A DNA stretch of 64,000 nt from Duganella sp. 1411 (GTDB lineage: Bacteria > Pseudomonadota > Gammaproteobacteria > Burkholderiales > Burkholderiaceae_D). The notes under the pieces are model-generated. The model searched no databases and was not told where the DNA came from. It saw only the letters and a list, made by a program, of their open reading frames with translations. Positions 33,601-41,853 of this stretch are shown piece after piece. Where the stretch lies: positions 1,550,001 to 1,614,000 of the forward strand of contig NZ_JAFICD010000001.1 of the NCBI RefSeq assembly GCF_017833525.1. Direction: 5' to 3'. Position 1 is the stretch's first letter. Each line of letters starts with the position of its first letter. A program made the position numbers and the translations under genes.

Positions 33601-33831
33601 CGCCGAATCGGCGTGGTTGACGCGGGTGAACGTCAGCAGCACGTACGGCGAGATCGCCTTGAAGCGCAGCCGGCCGCCGACCACCTGGTTGAGCGTGCCG
33701 TCCAGCGTGCCCTGCAGCTTGGCCAGGTCGCCCTTGACGAAGAAACCGTACATCTCGGCGTTTTTCAACTGCAACGGTGCATGCATCATCACCGAGCCAC
33801 CTTGGTAGATATAAGAAGGACGCGTCGCCAT
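30697..33831 (-). CDS. Fusion: acetoacetate-decarboxylase-like domain plus FAD-dependent oxidoreductase
   Basis: This is a 1044-residue two-part protein. Residues about 15-300 resemble the acetoacetate decarboxylase superfamily, with GRELFGYPKYL matching the catalytic GRELxxYPKK region. The first lysine (Lys136) is kept and the second is Tyr. Residues about 318-1040 form an FAD/NAD(P)-binding amine-oxidase/phytoene-desaturase-like oxidoreductase, with dinucleotide motif KKVAILGGGVGSMTAAYYL (GGGVGS at 328-333) and the C-terminal FAD motif LFLTGDWIKTGLNAGCVEAA. It may decarboxylate and oxidise a polyketide, terpenoid or lipid substrate; none is known. Its last 73 bp are duplicated across the insertion at 29.1-30.7 kb. 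Confidence 0.82.
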   Translation of the reverse strand: MATRPSYIYQGGSVMMHAPLQLKNAEMYGFFVKGDLAKLQGTLDGTLNQVVGGRLRFKAISPYVLLTFTRVNHADSAVAVDQAKGWITEIDIVTWIMVGAMDEEGELAHIYYYPAHIFVDDAMALINGRELFGYPKYLCEYEIPAADADPLRCSVSAKGFHPFSPETKIAMHPLLEVNATQKTGIERPVHSLFDLIEEAIELFLSIPDFFNLDAAGWDDIVSLLRNPRIDQIFLKQFPDSAGLKAVYQAILAAPATIEKIHGGKLLGYEYECVLHAFDSFPLQETLGLRLGAQQAILPYNLHFDFTAQPGEELIDNSSVAPKKVAILGGGVGSMTAAYYLSDQPGWQNNYDITVYQQGWRLGGKGASGRNARYGQRIEEHGLHIWFGFYTNAFKMIKQAYASLDRPAGAPLATWRDAFKQHDYVALSEQVGDHWHNWSIVFPSLPGEPGEGDQEISLWQLAVAMMGWIEQWINCIDELTASLELDEQPHHGGMLPDWLYHLAEGVANTVNELADDLTLAASALTGMVANMSADTGVHTEGQHHVLAGVLGGVRGRLRTRYRGLIDSSHADGDILDDIRRLFICLDLGITVMKGVFDDGVIKHGFDVINDIDFRDWLRKHGGDEDLCVNSAPVRGFYDLIFAYEGGDFTKPNAEAGTLLRSMARIGLCYKGGIMFKMQAGMGDTIFTPLYEVLLKRGVKFKFFHKVEELVPDGREIGAIRMTRQVDLAGADYHPLVDVKELACWPSQPNYDQIDPRQAALLQQREINLESYWSDWPRVYREHFDRELPVLTLKRGVDFDQVVFGISVGSLPALCPQLLAKSPALLATSENVKTVATQAYQVWLDKDLTQMGWNIQPNGQQPVLSGFAEPYDTWAPMDQLLAREDWPVGQEPRNTSYFCSALTVDSYPPAADTGFPQRMAELAKKGALNQLSREIASLWSAAGPSGAFPWHWLTDASGGTGALRFNAQYWRANVDPSERYVMSVVGSTKYRLQTDQSGFDNLFLTGDWIKTGLNAGCVEAAVMAGMQASRAMSGHPAMIDGETDFI
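30701..30773. repeat. Right copy of the 73-bp perfect direct repeat (native 3' end of the FAD fusion gene)
   Basis: Identical to 29028-29100. Identity stops exactly at bases 30700 and 30774. This copy is inside the intact gene, so the left copy is the derived fragment. Confidence 0.95.
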
Positions 33832-33955
33832 AGCTTGATCGATATCAAAAAGTGAACATTTTTTTAGTGTATGCCAAACACGCTTATGTTGCCTAAAATT
33901 AATTCGTGATCGAAGGTGTACGATGGCGTCTACGCCACAAAACAGAGGAAATTGG

Positions 33956-34606
33956 ATGGGCCGCGACGATCACCGTAACCACCCGAGCCGCGCCTGGGTC
34001 CGCATGCCGTCGGAACGGCGGCTGGACCTGCTCGACCCGACGCCGTTCGACTGGGACGACTCGGACCTGGCGCTGGGGCTGGCGCGCACTTACCGCTGGG
34101 GCGGCCACTCGGCGTGGCCGCGCCCGCTATCGGTGGCGCAACATTCACTGACGGTGATGCACCTGCGCGCGGCCGCGTGCCAGGCGGTCGGGGTGGAACT
34201 GGCGCCGCTGGCGGCGCTGCGCGAACTGCTGCACGACGCCGAAGAGGGGCTGCTGGGATTCGACTGCGTGTCGCCGCTCAAGCCGTTTCTCGGGGAGGGT
34301 TTCCGGGCGCTGACGGTGCGCCTGGAAAACGCCGTGTTCCTGCGCTACGGCCTGCCGCACTGGACGCCGAAGGAGCACGCCGCCCACAAGCTGGCGGACC
34401 GGCTCGCCGCCGCCAGCGAGGCCGTGCACGTGGTCGGCTGGTCGGCAAAGGAGGTGCTGCACACGCTGAAGATCACCGTGCCGCCGCTCAACGACGACCC
34501 GCTGCACGCCATCTACGGCGGCACCCCGTGGGAACCGTGGGCGCCGCCGCTGGCCGCCGAGCGGTTTCTGGCGGAACTGGACCGGCTGAAAACGCTCAGC
34601 AGCTGA
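33956..34606 (+). CDS. HD-domain phosphohydrolase (YfbR-like)
   Basis: This 216-residue soluble protein has the HD metal-site pattern SVAQHSLTVM, then LRELLHDAEEGLLGFD and HKLADRLA, as in small HD hydrolases of the YfbR 5'-nucleotidase type. Substrate is unknown. The start at 33956 follows SD AGAGGA at optimal spacing; an ATG at 33923 in the same frame lacks one and would add 11 residues. It is divergent from the FAD fusion gene, with a 124-bp gap. Confidence 0.82.
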   Translation: MGRDDHRNHPSRAWVRMPSERRLDLLDPTPFDWDDSDLALGLARTYRWGGHSAWPRPLSVAQHSLTVMHLRAAACQAVGVELAPLAALRELLHDAEEGLLGFDCVSPLKPFLGEGFRALTVRLENAVFLRYGLPHWTPKEHAAHKLADRLAAASEAVHVVGWSAKEVLHTLKITVPPLNDDPLHAIYGGTPWEPWAPPLAAERFLAELDRLKTLSS

Positions 34607-34734
34607 ATAGTTCATCCCTACATCAATATCAGGATTTCCTGATGCCCAAGCACGCCCCGACGCTGTAAATTCCTCCTCTGCAACATTGGAAATTAATCCA
34701 CATGAAAGCAGCACGTTCACAGGGAGTGTAGTTG

Positions 34735-36321
34735 ATGACATCCAGCAAATTTTTAGTCGCCTTGGCGGTCGCGGCAACGGCAAACGCCCACGCGGCCGAC
34801 GCCGCCGTCGCCACGCAATGGGGCACGGTCGCCGAACCGGCCTACCCGGCCACCGTCTGCGGCCAGCCGCTGGCGGCCACGCTCAAGCCGGTCAACGCCT
34901 CGGCCGACACGCTCGACAAGGATCCGTCGCGCTCGCAGCCGGACGCCGCGCGCATCCAGGCCGCCATCGACGCTTGCCCGGCCGGCCAGGCGGTCAAGCT
35001 GGTCAAGGGCGCCGGCGGCGAGAGCGGCTTCATCAGCGGCCCGCTGACGCTCAAGTCCGGCGTGACGCTGTGGGTCGACACCGGCGTGACGCTGTTCGCC
35101 TCGCGCAATCCCAAGGACTACGACACCGGCACCGGCGCCTGCGGCACGGCCGGCTCGGCCAGCGGCAAGCTGTGCAAGCCCTTCATCGTGGCCGACAAGA
35201 CGGCCAAGAGCGGCATCGTCGGCGGCGGCATCATCGACGGCCGCGGCGGCAGCCTGCTCACCAGCGGCACCAACGCCAACGCCCGCAGCTGGTGGGACGT
35301 GGCCTACCAGAAGCGCACGCAAAACCTGACCCCGCAGACCTTCCGCATCCTGCAGATCCAGAACGGCAGCGATTTCACGCTGCACGGCATCACGCTGCAG
35401 AACTCGCCCAATTTCCACGTCTGGGGCTATGGCGTGACGGGACTGACGGCCTGGGGCATCAAACTGTTGACGCCCAGCCTGGCCTACACGCGGGACGGCT
35501 ACCAGTGCCCGGCCGGGACCACGCCGGACGTGCTCACGCCGGCGACCTGCTTCACGCCGGACACGGCGATCAACACCGACGGCTTCGACACCGGCTACTC
35601 CAGCAACGTGCTGCTGGCCTATTCGTATATCAGCGTGGGCGACGACCATGTCGCCATCAAGTCGAGCTCGGGCTCGGGCGCGCACCGCCACACCTACGCG
35701 CACAACCACTTCTATTACGGCCACGCGCTGTCGATCGGCAGCGAGACCAACGCCGGCGTGAGCGACATCGCCGTCACCGACCTGTCGATCGACGGCTACG
35801 ACAGCGGCACCGGCGGCGGCCTGCGCATCAAGTCCGATTCGTCGGTCGGCGGCCAGGTGTCCAACGTCAGCTACACCGGCATCTGCTCGCGCAACATCAG
35901 CCATCCGCTGACCTTCGACTCGTTCTACAGCGGCGCCACCGGCTCGCTGTATCCGAGCTTCACCGGCGTGACGGTGCGCGACTTCCACCATCTGGGCAGC
36001 AGCAAGTACCAGGGCGGCACGCTGACCTTCGCCGGCTACGCGCTCAACGGACAAAACAATCCGCTGACGATCACGCTGGACAACGTGGTGTTCGACGGCA
36101 CCCAGCCGACCTACACGCCGGGCCACAACGGCGCCTCGCTCAACCCCTACGCCACCCACTTCACGCTGGGGCCGGGGCCGGTCAGCTTCGCCTCGTCCAT
36201 CGTCGCCTCGTCCGCCAACGGCGTGACGATCACCGGCAACGGCGCGGGCGGCGGCACGGCGCGCAGTTGCGGCGCCGCGTTCGTGCCGCTCAAATCGGTG
36301 CTGGCGACGTCGCCGATCTGA
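34735..36321 (+). CDS. Exported glycoside hydrolase family 28 (polygalacturonase)
   Basis: This 528-residue secreted enzyme would hydrolyse pectic polygalacturonan. It has a signal peptide (MTSSKFLVALAVAATANAHA), a right-handed beta-helix, and the four GH28 motifs: AINTDGFDTG (NTD), VGDDHVAIKS (DD), GHALSIGSE (GHGxSIGS with Ala for the second Gly) and RIKSD (RIK). All catalytic aspartates and the RIK lysine are present. SD AGGGAG lies before the ATG at 34735. It stands alone; no pectate transporter or lyase is adjacent. A plant- or soil-associated lifestyle is suggested. Confidence 0.92.
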   Translation: MTSSKFLVALAVAATANAHAADAAVATQWGTVAEPAYPATVCGQPLAATLKPVNASADTLDKDPSRSQPDAARIQAAIDACPAGQAVKLVKGAGGESGFISGPLTLKSGVTLWVDTGVTLFASRNPKDYDTGTGACGTAGSASGKLCKPFIVADKTAKSGIVGGGIIDGRGGSLLTSGTNANARSWWDVAYQKRTQNLTPQTFRILQIQNGSDFTLHGITLQNSPNFHVWGYGVTGLTAWGIKLLTPSLAYTRDGYQCPAGTTPDVLTPATCFTPDTAINTDGFDTGYSSNVLLAYSYISVGDDHVAIKSSSGSGAHRHTYAHNHFYYGHALSIGSETNAGVSDIAVTDLSIDGYDSGTGGGLRIKSDSSVGGQVSNVSYTGICSRNISHPLTFDSFYSGATGSLYPSFTGVTVRDFHHLGSSKYQGGTLTFAGYALNGQNNPLTITLDNVVFDGTQPTYTPGHNGASLNPYATHFTLGPGPVSFASSIVASSANGVTITGNGAGGGTARSCGAAFVPLKSVLATSPI

Positions 36322-36359
36322 CCGCGGCGGCACGGCGCGCTTGACGGCGCCGCGCCTGC

Positions 36360-36821
36360 TTACTGCACGTCGAGCAACTCGACGTCGAAGATCAGGTTGG
36401 CGTTAGGCGGGATCGGACCGGCGCCGCTGTCGCCGTAGCCCAGCGCGGCGGGAATGATCAGCGTGCGCTTGCCGCCAACCTTCATGCCCTGCACGCCCTC
36501 GTCCCACCCCTTGATGACCTGGCCGCCGCCAAGCTGGAAGCTGAACGGCGAGCGGCCGCTCGACGAATCGAACTGGGCGCCGTGCTGCTGCGGGGACTTC
36601 GGCTCGTACAGCCAGCCGGTGTAGTGGACCACGACGGTGGCCCCGGCCACCGCGTCCTTGCCGGTGCCGGTCACGGTATCGATCTTTTGCAACGCCACGG
36701 CCGGGGCCACGTTGGCGGCGGCTTCGGTCGAGGCCGGCTGCTGCGGCTTGGAGCGGTCGCAGGCGGCCAGCGCCAGCGTAAGCGTCAGGCCGATGGCGCA
36801 GGAGGAAAACAGCTTGTTCAT
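36360..36821 (-). CDS. FKBP-type peptidyl-prolyl isomerase, lipoprotein
   Basis: This 153-residue protein begins with a lipoprotein signal peptide ending in LALAAC (Cys near 21), then a short linker and one FKBP domain ([70 protein letters not shown]). Residues of the FK506/proline pocket (Tyr, Phe-Asp, Trp, Tyr) are conserved, so it should be an active periplasmic prolyl isomerase. The start at 36821 is chosen because it gives the signal peptide. It converges with the polygalacturonase and is divergent from the Nramp transporter. Confidence 0.93.
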   Translation of the reverse strand: MNKLFSSCAIGLTLTLALAACDRSKPQQPASTEAAANVAPAVALQKIDTVTGTGKDAVAGATVVVHYTGWLYEPKSPQQHGAQFDSSSGRSPFSFQLGGGQVIKGWDEGVQGMKVGGKRTLIIPAALGYGDSGAGPIPPNANLIFDVELLDVQ

Positions 36822-37048
36822 GTGATCTTTCGTAGGGGTGGTCGATTTCGGGATGCCGCAGCATACATGGCGCGCGCACGATTGCCAACACCCCATGGCG
36901 GGCGCAGCGAGGTTGCTTTTTGGCCACGGTACTTGAGCTGTCGTTCCTAGTCGTGCCCCCATCGCTTTATCGCTTGGTGTAATCTTGGTGGCGCGCCAGC
37001 CTCGAGTAACTACGACGGCGGCATTCGGATATCACACATGGAGCTCAT

Positions 37049-38353
37049 ATGGCGTACCCCGCGCAGCCTCGCGCCAACAGCGAAGGCAGCTTGGAAAAAG
37101 GCTCTTGGTTAAGCAAACTCGGCCCTGGACTGATCACCGGCGCGGCCGATGACGACCCCAGTGGAATCGCCAGCTATTCCCAGGCCGGGGCCCAGTTCGG
37201 CCTCGGCATGTTATGGACGCTCATCTTCACCTACCCGCTGATGGTCGGCATTCAAGTCGTCAGCGCCCAAATCGGCCGGGTCACGGGCCACGGCCTGGCC
37301 ACCAACTTGCGCCGGCATTATCCGGGATGGTTGCTCTACAGCATAGTTGGCCTGCTGCTGACCGCCAACACCATCAATATCGCGGCCGACGTCGCGGCCA
37401 TGGGCGAGGCGGCGCGCCTGATCGCCGGCGGCCACGCGCACTTCTATGCGATCGGCTTCGGCCTGCTGTCGGTGCTGCTGCAGGTATTCGTTCCCTATTC
37501 CCGCTACGTCAGGGTGCTCAAATGGCTGACCCTGGCCTTGCTCGCCTATGTGGGGACCGTGTTCGTCGTGCATATCCCTTGGCATGACTTCCTGTCGCGG
37601 GCCGTGCTTCCCGCCGCGCTTCCCTGGAAACCGGAATATATCACCACGATGGTCGCCGTTTTGGGCACCACCATCAGTCCCTACCTGTTTTTCTGGCAGG
37701 CCTCCCAGGAGGTCGAGGAACTGAACGCCAAGCCCGGCGCGAAGGCGCTGCGCAGCACTCCCCGGCTGGCGCGCGCGGACTTCTTAAGGATCAAGATCGA
37801 TACCTATATCGGCATGGGTTTTTCCAATCTCGTCGCGTTTTTTATCATGTTGACCACCGCCGTGACCCTCAACGCGCACGGTGTCACGGATATCCAGACC
37901 GCGGCGCAAGCGGCGATGGCCTTGCGCCCGGTGGCGGGCGATTTCGCCTTCGTCTTATTTACATGCGGGATAGTCGGCACGGGAATGCTGGCGGTGCCGG
38001 TGCTGGCGGGTTCGGCGGCGTACGCGATGGCCGGGACATTCCGATGGAAAAACAGCCTGGAATATTCGGCGTCGGCCGCGCCGCAGTTCTACGCGATTAT
38101 CGCGGTGGCCACCGCCATCGGCACCTTGTTGATTTTCACGCCGATCGACCCGATGAAAGCGCTCTACTGGAGCGCGGTGATTAACGGCGTGATCTCGGTC
38201 CCGATCATGGCGGTCATGATGTTGATGGCGGCGCGAAAGGACGTCATGGGGCATCTGGTCATCAGGCCCAGACTCAAACGCCTGGGCTGGCTGGCCACCG
38301 CCGTCATGGCCGCCGCCGTGACGGCCATGCTGGTCATGCTGGCCACCTCTTGA
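37049..38353 (+). CDS. Nramp-family transporter with altered metal-site motifs
   Basis: This 434-residue inner-membrane protein has about 11 helices. The helix-1 motif normally DPGN reads DPSG (GAADDDPSGIAS), and the helix-6 motif normally IMPH reads ISPY (GTTISPYLFFWQAS). The helix-6 methionine gives classical Nramp proteins their preference for Mn/Fe over Ca/Mg, so this paralogue may carry a different cation or solute. Nramp-related Mg and Al transporters lacking that Met are known. SD GGAG lies 6 bp before the ATG. It is single-gene and unlinked to mntR or other metal genes. Confidence 0.88.
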   Translation: MAYPAQPRANSEGSLEKGSWLSKLGPGLITGAADDDPSGIASYSQAGAQFGLGMLWTLIFTYPLMVGIQVVSAQIGRVTGHGLATNLRRHYPGWLLYSIVGLLLTANTINIAADVAAMGEAARLIAGGHAHFYAIGFGLLSVLLQVFVPYSRYVRVLKWLTLALLAYVGTVFVVHIPWHDFLSRAVLPAALPWKPEYITTMVAVLGTTISPYLFFWQASQEVEELNAKPGAKALRSTPRLARADFLRIKIDTYIGMGFSNLVAFFIMLTTAVTLNAHGVTDIQTAAQAAMALRPVAGDFAFVLFTCGIVGTGMLAVPVLAGSAAYAMAGTFRWKNSLEYSASAAPQFYAIIAVATAIGTLLIFTPIDPMKALYWSAVINGVISVPIMAVMMLMAARKDVMGHLVIRPRLKRLGWLATAVMAAAVTAMLVMLATS

Positions 38354-38401
38354 GCCACCGCCGATCGCTGGCGCCGGCGGTGGTACTATCGCGCCGTTAC
38401 G

Positions 38402-39847
38402 TCACACGCCCACCATCGACACCGCCTTGGTGTTCAGATACGCCTCCAGCGCCTCCGGCCCGCCCTCGGAACCGTAGCCCGAATCCTTGACGCCGCCGAA
38501 TGGCAACTCGGCGCTCGGCGTGGCCGGCTGGTTCAGCCACAGCATGCCCACTTCGACGTTGTGCATCAGCAGGTGCGCGTTCTTGATCGAGCGCGTGAAC
38601 GCGTAGCCCGCCAGCCCGAACGGCAGCCGGTTCGATTCGGCGATCGCCTCCTCGAGCGTGTCGAAGCCGCGCACCGCCGCGATCGGCCCGAACGGCTCGT
38701 CGTTGAAAACCATGGCATTGAGCGGCACGTCGGCCAGGATGGTCGGCGCGAAGAAGTTGCCCGAGGTGCCGACGCGCTGGCCGCCGGTGGCCACCTCGGC
38801 GCCCTTGCTGCGCGCATCCTCGACCACCTGGCTCATCGCGGCCACGCGGCGCGCGTTGGCCAGCGGACCGAGCGTGGTGCCCTCGGCCAGGCCGTCGCCC
38901 AGGGTCAGGCTCTCGGCGTGCGCCACCAGCGCGCGGGTGAACTCGGCCTTGATGCTGTTGTGGACCAGGAAACGCGTCGGCGCGATGCAGATCTGGCCGG
39001 CGTTGCGGAACTTGGCCCCGCCGCTGGCGGCCACCGCCAGCGCCACGTCGGCATCCTCGGCAACGATGACCGGCGCGTGTCCGCCCAGTTCCATCGTGGC
39101 GCGCTTCATGTGGGCGCCGGCCAGCGCCGCCAGTTGCTTGCCGACCGGGGTCGAGCCGGTGAAGGTGACCTTGCGGATGACCGGATGCGGTATCAGGTAG
39201 GCGGAAATTTCCGCCGGGTCGCCGAACACCAGGCCGACAGTGCCGGGCGGCACGCCGGCGTCGACGAAGCACTGCATCAGCGCCGCCGGCGACGCCGGGG
39301 TCTCCTCCGGCGCCTTGCACAGGAACGAGCAGCCGGTGGTCAGCGCGGCGGCCAGCTTGCGCACGATCTGGTTGATCGGGAAGTTCCACGGCGTGAAGGC
39401 GGCGACCGGGCCAACCGGTTCCTTGAGCACCAGTTGCTGCGCCGCCGGATTGCGCGACGGCACGATGCGGCCGTACACGCGCATGCCCTCGGCGGCGAAC
39501 CAGTCGATGATGTCGGCGCCGGCCAGCGCCTCGCCCCGGGCTTGCACCAGCGGCTTGCCCTGCTCCTGCGTCAGCAGGCGGGCGATGTCGTCGGCGCGCT
39601 CGCGCAGCAGGCCGGCGGCGCGGCGCATGATGGCGGTGCGCTCGAAGGCGGGGATCCGGCGCCAGGCGTCGAAGCCGCGCTGGGCGGCGGCCAGCGCCAG
39701 GTCGAGGTCGGCGATGGCGGCGTGGGCGACGCTGCCGATCGCCTGGCCGGTGGCCGGATTCAGCACCGGAATGGTCTTGCCGCCGGAGGCCTCGCGCCAT
39801 TGGTTGTCGATCAACAGGCGGACATCGGGGTAGCTGGCATTAGTCAT
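38402..39847 (-). CDS. gabD: NAD(P)-dependent succinate-semialdehyde dehydrogenase family protein
   Basis: This 481-residue aldehyde dehydrogenase is closest to the GabD type. It has the cofactor and catalytic motifs [26 protein letters not shown], the general base in MELGGHAP, the nucleophilic Cys in [11 protein letters not shown], and [12 protein letters not shown]. It would oxidise succinate semialdehyde or a related omega-semialdehyde to the acid, as in GABA catabolism. No gabT or gabP is adjacent, so the exact substrate is uncertain. The symbol is given for family resemblance. Confidence 0.85.
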   Translation of the reverse strand: MTNASYPDVRLLIDNQWREASGGKTIPVLNPATGQAIGSVAHAAIADLDLALAAAQRGFDAWRRIPAFERTAIMRRAAGLLRERADDIARLLTQEQGKPLVQARGEALAGADIIDWFAAEGMRVYGRIVPSRNPAAQQLVLKEPVGPVAAFTPWNFPINQIVRKLAAALTTGCSFLCKAPEETPASPAALMQCFVDAGVPPGTVGLVFGDPAEISAYLIPHPVIRKVTFTGSTPVGKQLAALAGAHMKRATMELGGHAPVIVAEDADVALAVAASGGAKFRNAGQICIAPTRFLVHNSIKAEFTRALVAHAESLTLGDGLAEGTTLGPLANARRVAAMSQVVEDARSKGAEVATGGQRVGTSGNFFAPTILADVPLNAMVFNDEPFGPIAAVRGFDTLEEAIAESNRLPFGLAGYAFTRSIKNAHLLMHNVEVGMLWLNQPATPSAELPFGGVKDSGYGSEGGPEALEAYLNTKAVSMVGV

Positions 39848-40016
39848 CGGTCATCTCCAATCAGGTGAAAAAGTGCTGCGGTCGCCCGCATCCACCCTCT
39901 ACTTTGCCAGAAATACGCCAACTCCGTATCGCGCCGCCTTTCCACGGCGATTTCGGTGGACCGGACGCGGCCCGATGGCGCAAAATGGAACCATCGCGTG
40001 AAAGGAGCACCAGACC

Positions 40017-40421
40017 ATGAACTCGAATGTTGCAACACTGAAACTCGCGGCAGCGCCCGCGCTGAGCCGCACCGAAGAATCGTTGGCGACGCTGCGCGAA
40101 TGGCAGCGGGCCGGCACCGTGCTGTCGTTCCTGTACGCGCGCTCGCTGGGCGGCTTGATGCAGACGGGGCACGGACGCATCGTCTCGCTGACCGACGGCG
40201 CGCTCACCATCGATGCCGGCGGCTCGTCGCTGTTCGTGGTACTGGCCGACGCCCGTTACGACGATAGTCCGCAAATGTTCTTCACGCCGACGCTGAGCAG
40301 CCACTTCATGGTGCCGGGCGTCGGCATCAGCCTGGGCAACCACGACTGGCTGTTCTTCTCGGCCGATCACATGCCGAAAGAGGCCATGCTGTCGCGCGAC
40401 CAGGTGCCGAAGATCAGATAG
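40017..40421 (+). CDS. Conserved-looking hypothetical protein
   Basis: This 134-residue soluble protein starts MNSNVATLKLAAAPALSRTE with a short helical N-terminus, then a likely beta-rich region (GRIVSLTDGALTIDAGGSSL, FVVLADARYDD, GVGISLGNHDWLFFSAD). No family is recognised. SD GAAAGGAG lies 9 bp before the ATG and codon use matches neighbouring genes, so it is probably real. It is divergent from the aldehyde dehydrogenase and converges with the zinc-finger gene. Confidence 0.75.
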   Translation: MNSNVATLKLAAAPALSRTEESLATLREWQRAGTVLSFLYARSLGGLMQTGHGRIVSLTDGALTIDAGGSSLFVVLADARYDDSPQMFFTPTLSSHFMVPGVGISLGNHDWLFFSADHMPKEAMLSRDQVPKIR

Positions 40422-40433
40422 CCGCGTGGCGGT

Positions 40434-40700
40434 TTAAATCGGATCGAACATCTTGCGGTCGACATAGCACCAGCCCCACGTCTCGCCCGGCTCCTTCGAG
40501 CGCATGATGGGGTGGCCCGTTTCGGCGAAATGCTTGCTCGCGTGCTTGTTCTTGGAGTCGTCGCAACAGCCGGTCTTGCCGCAGATCATGCACACCCGCA
40601 GGTGTACCCAGCTGTCGCCGATCTTCAGGCATTCCTCGCAGCCGGCGCTGTTGGCGCCGCGCGTGTGGATCAGGTTCAAGTGCGCGCAACTGTTGCCCAT
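40434..40700 (-). CDS. UBP-type zinc-finger protein
   Basis: This 88-residue protein is essentially one zf-UBP domain: CAHL at the start, CEECLKIGDSWVHLRVC, CGKTGCCDDSKNKHASKH and HPIMRSKEPGETWGWCYVD. The Cys/His ligands and the Trp-x-Trp-C end typical of the fold are present. In eukaryotes this domain binds the ubiquitin C-terminus. Bacterial stand-alone versions are widespread but uncharacterised. Zinc binding is likely; function is unknown. Confidence 0.88.
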   Translation of the reverse strand: MGNSCAHLNLIHTRGANSAGCEECLKIGDSWVHLRVCMICGKTGCCDDSKNKHASKHFAETGHPIMRSKEPGETWGWCYVDRKMFDPI

Positions 40701-40849
40701 GGTGGCTCCTCCTTAAGATGTGCGCCCATCTTACCGCGCGCCGCCGCCCCCGCCCTCTGTCTTTTGACGGGCACCATACCAAGGTATAACTATCGGCGCC
40801 GCCCGATGTTGCGCAAAATGAGCTCATCAACAACACCGAGGAGCTCGAC

Positions 40850-41476
40850 ATGAATACTTCCGCATCCATCGTCATCGCCGACGTCCATCCCCTGATCCGC
40901 GCCGGCATGGCCTCGCTGATCGAATCGGCGGACAACTTCCGCCTGCTGGGCCAGGCCAGCAGCGGCAGCCAGGCGGTTGAAATGTGCGAACGTTTGCAGC
41001 CCGACCTGCTGCTGATCGACCTGAACATGCCCGACTGCGACGGCATCGAAGCCATCGGCCGCATCAGCGCGCGCCGGCCCGGCGCCAAGATCATCATCCT
41101 CAGCGGCCAGGAGCGCGAGGAGGACGCCGACCGCGGCATGCGCGCCGGCGCCAGCGCCTACATGCTCAAGAGCGCCCCGCTCGACGACCTGATGGCCTGC
41201 ATCCACACCGTGTTGTCGGGCAAAAAATACATGATGCCGGAACTGGCGCTCAAACTGGCCAGCCGCATCCACGGCAACCAGCTGACGCCGCGCGAACGCG
41301 ACATCCTCGGCCACCTGGCCACCGGCATGAGCAACAAAGTCATCGCCCGCGCGGCCGGCATCGGTGTGGGCACGGTCAAATTCCACGTCAAAAGCATCAT
41401 GTCCAAACTCAACGTCTGCACCCGGACCGAGGCCGCCATGGTCGCCGCGCGTCGCGGACTCGTGCATTTGGCGTGA
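40850..41476 (+). CDS. LuxR/NarL-type response regulator (orphan)
   Basis: This 208-residue transcription factor has a receiver (VIADVHPLIRAGM, phospho-Asp57 in LLIDLNMPDCDG, Lys in YMLKSA) and a GerE/LuxR HTH (LTPRERDILGHLATGMSNKV, VGTVKFHVKSIMSKLN). The usual paired acidic residues at the start (DD) read AD-V, leaving one of the two Mg-binding acids. No kinase is adjacent. It is a paralogue of the regulator at 51.7 kb, sharing the VAARRGL C-terminus, so cross-talk with that system is possible. It is followed by a small protein gene and hscC on the same strand. Confidence 0.9.
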   Translation: MNTSASIVIADVHPLIRAGMASLIESADNFRLLGQASSGSQAVEMCERLQPDLLLIDLNMPDCDGIEAIGRISARRPGAKIIILSGQEREEDADRGMRAGASAYMLKSAPLDDLMACIHTVLSGKKYMMPELALKLASRIHGNQLTPRERDILGHLATGMSNKVIARAAGIGVGTVKFHVKSIMSKLNVCTRTEAAMVAARRGLVHLA

Positions 41477-41512
41477 TCGGGTAGACTGTCCATTCAACAA
41501 CCAGGAGGCAAT

Positions 41513-41785
41513 ATGATAGATCGTCACGCGGCAACTTACATTCCCGTCAGCACGGAACGCACCAAGGCCGTGGTCAAGGAACTGCGCCCCGGCATGCGTG
41601 AAAAAATCGACGTGGTCAGCTTGGCCGACCCCAAGCGGCGCGCCGAGGTGGAAGCCTGGATCGTCGCCGACGAGGACGGGCCGGTGCATTTCATGTACCA
41701 GGACGGCCCCGGCGGCCACGAGGTGCAGTTCGGCTTTGCCGACGAGGTGCGCGAAACCATCGCCGAGGCGGAAACCGACCTGTAA
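41513..41785 (+). CDS. Small acidic protein of unknown function
   Basis: The gene encodes 90 residues without membrane segment: TYIPVSTERTKAVVKELRPG, REKIDVVSLADPKRRAEVEA, DEDGPVHFMYQDGPGGHEVQ. No family is recognised. SD CAGGAGG lies 8 bp before the ATG, so expression is likely. It sits between the LuxR regulator and hscC on the same strand and could belong to either transcript. Confidence 0.75.
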   Translation: MIDRHAATYIPVSTERTKAVVKELRPGMREKIDVVSLADPKRRAEVEAWIVADEDGPVHFMYQDGPGGHEVQFGFADEVRETIAEAETDL

Positions 41786-41853
41786 GCCGGCGCCGGCCGC
41801 TGATCAAACCGACTATGCCCGTGATAAAATAATAATTTTTCCGGGAAGAAAAA

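Noticed and set aside
31087..33855. Plus-strand open frames opposite the FAD fusion gene
   Set aside because: Shadow frames of the 1044-residue minus-strand protein, without motifs or start signals.
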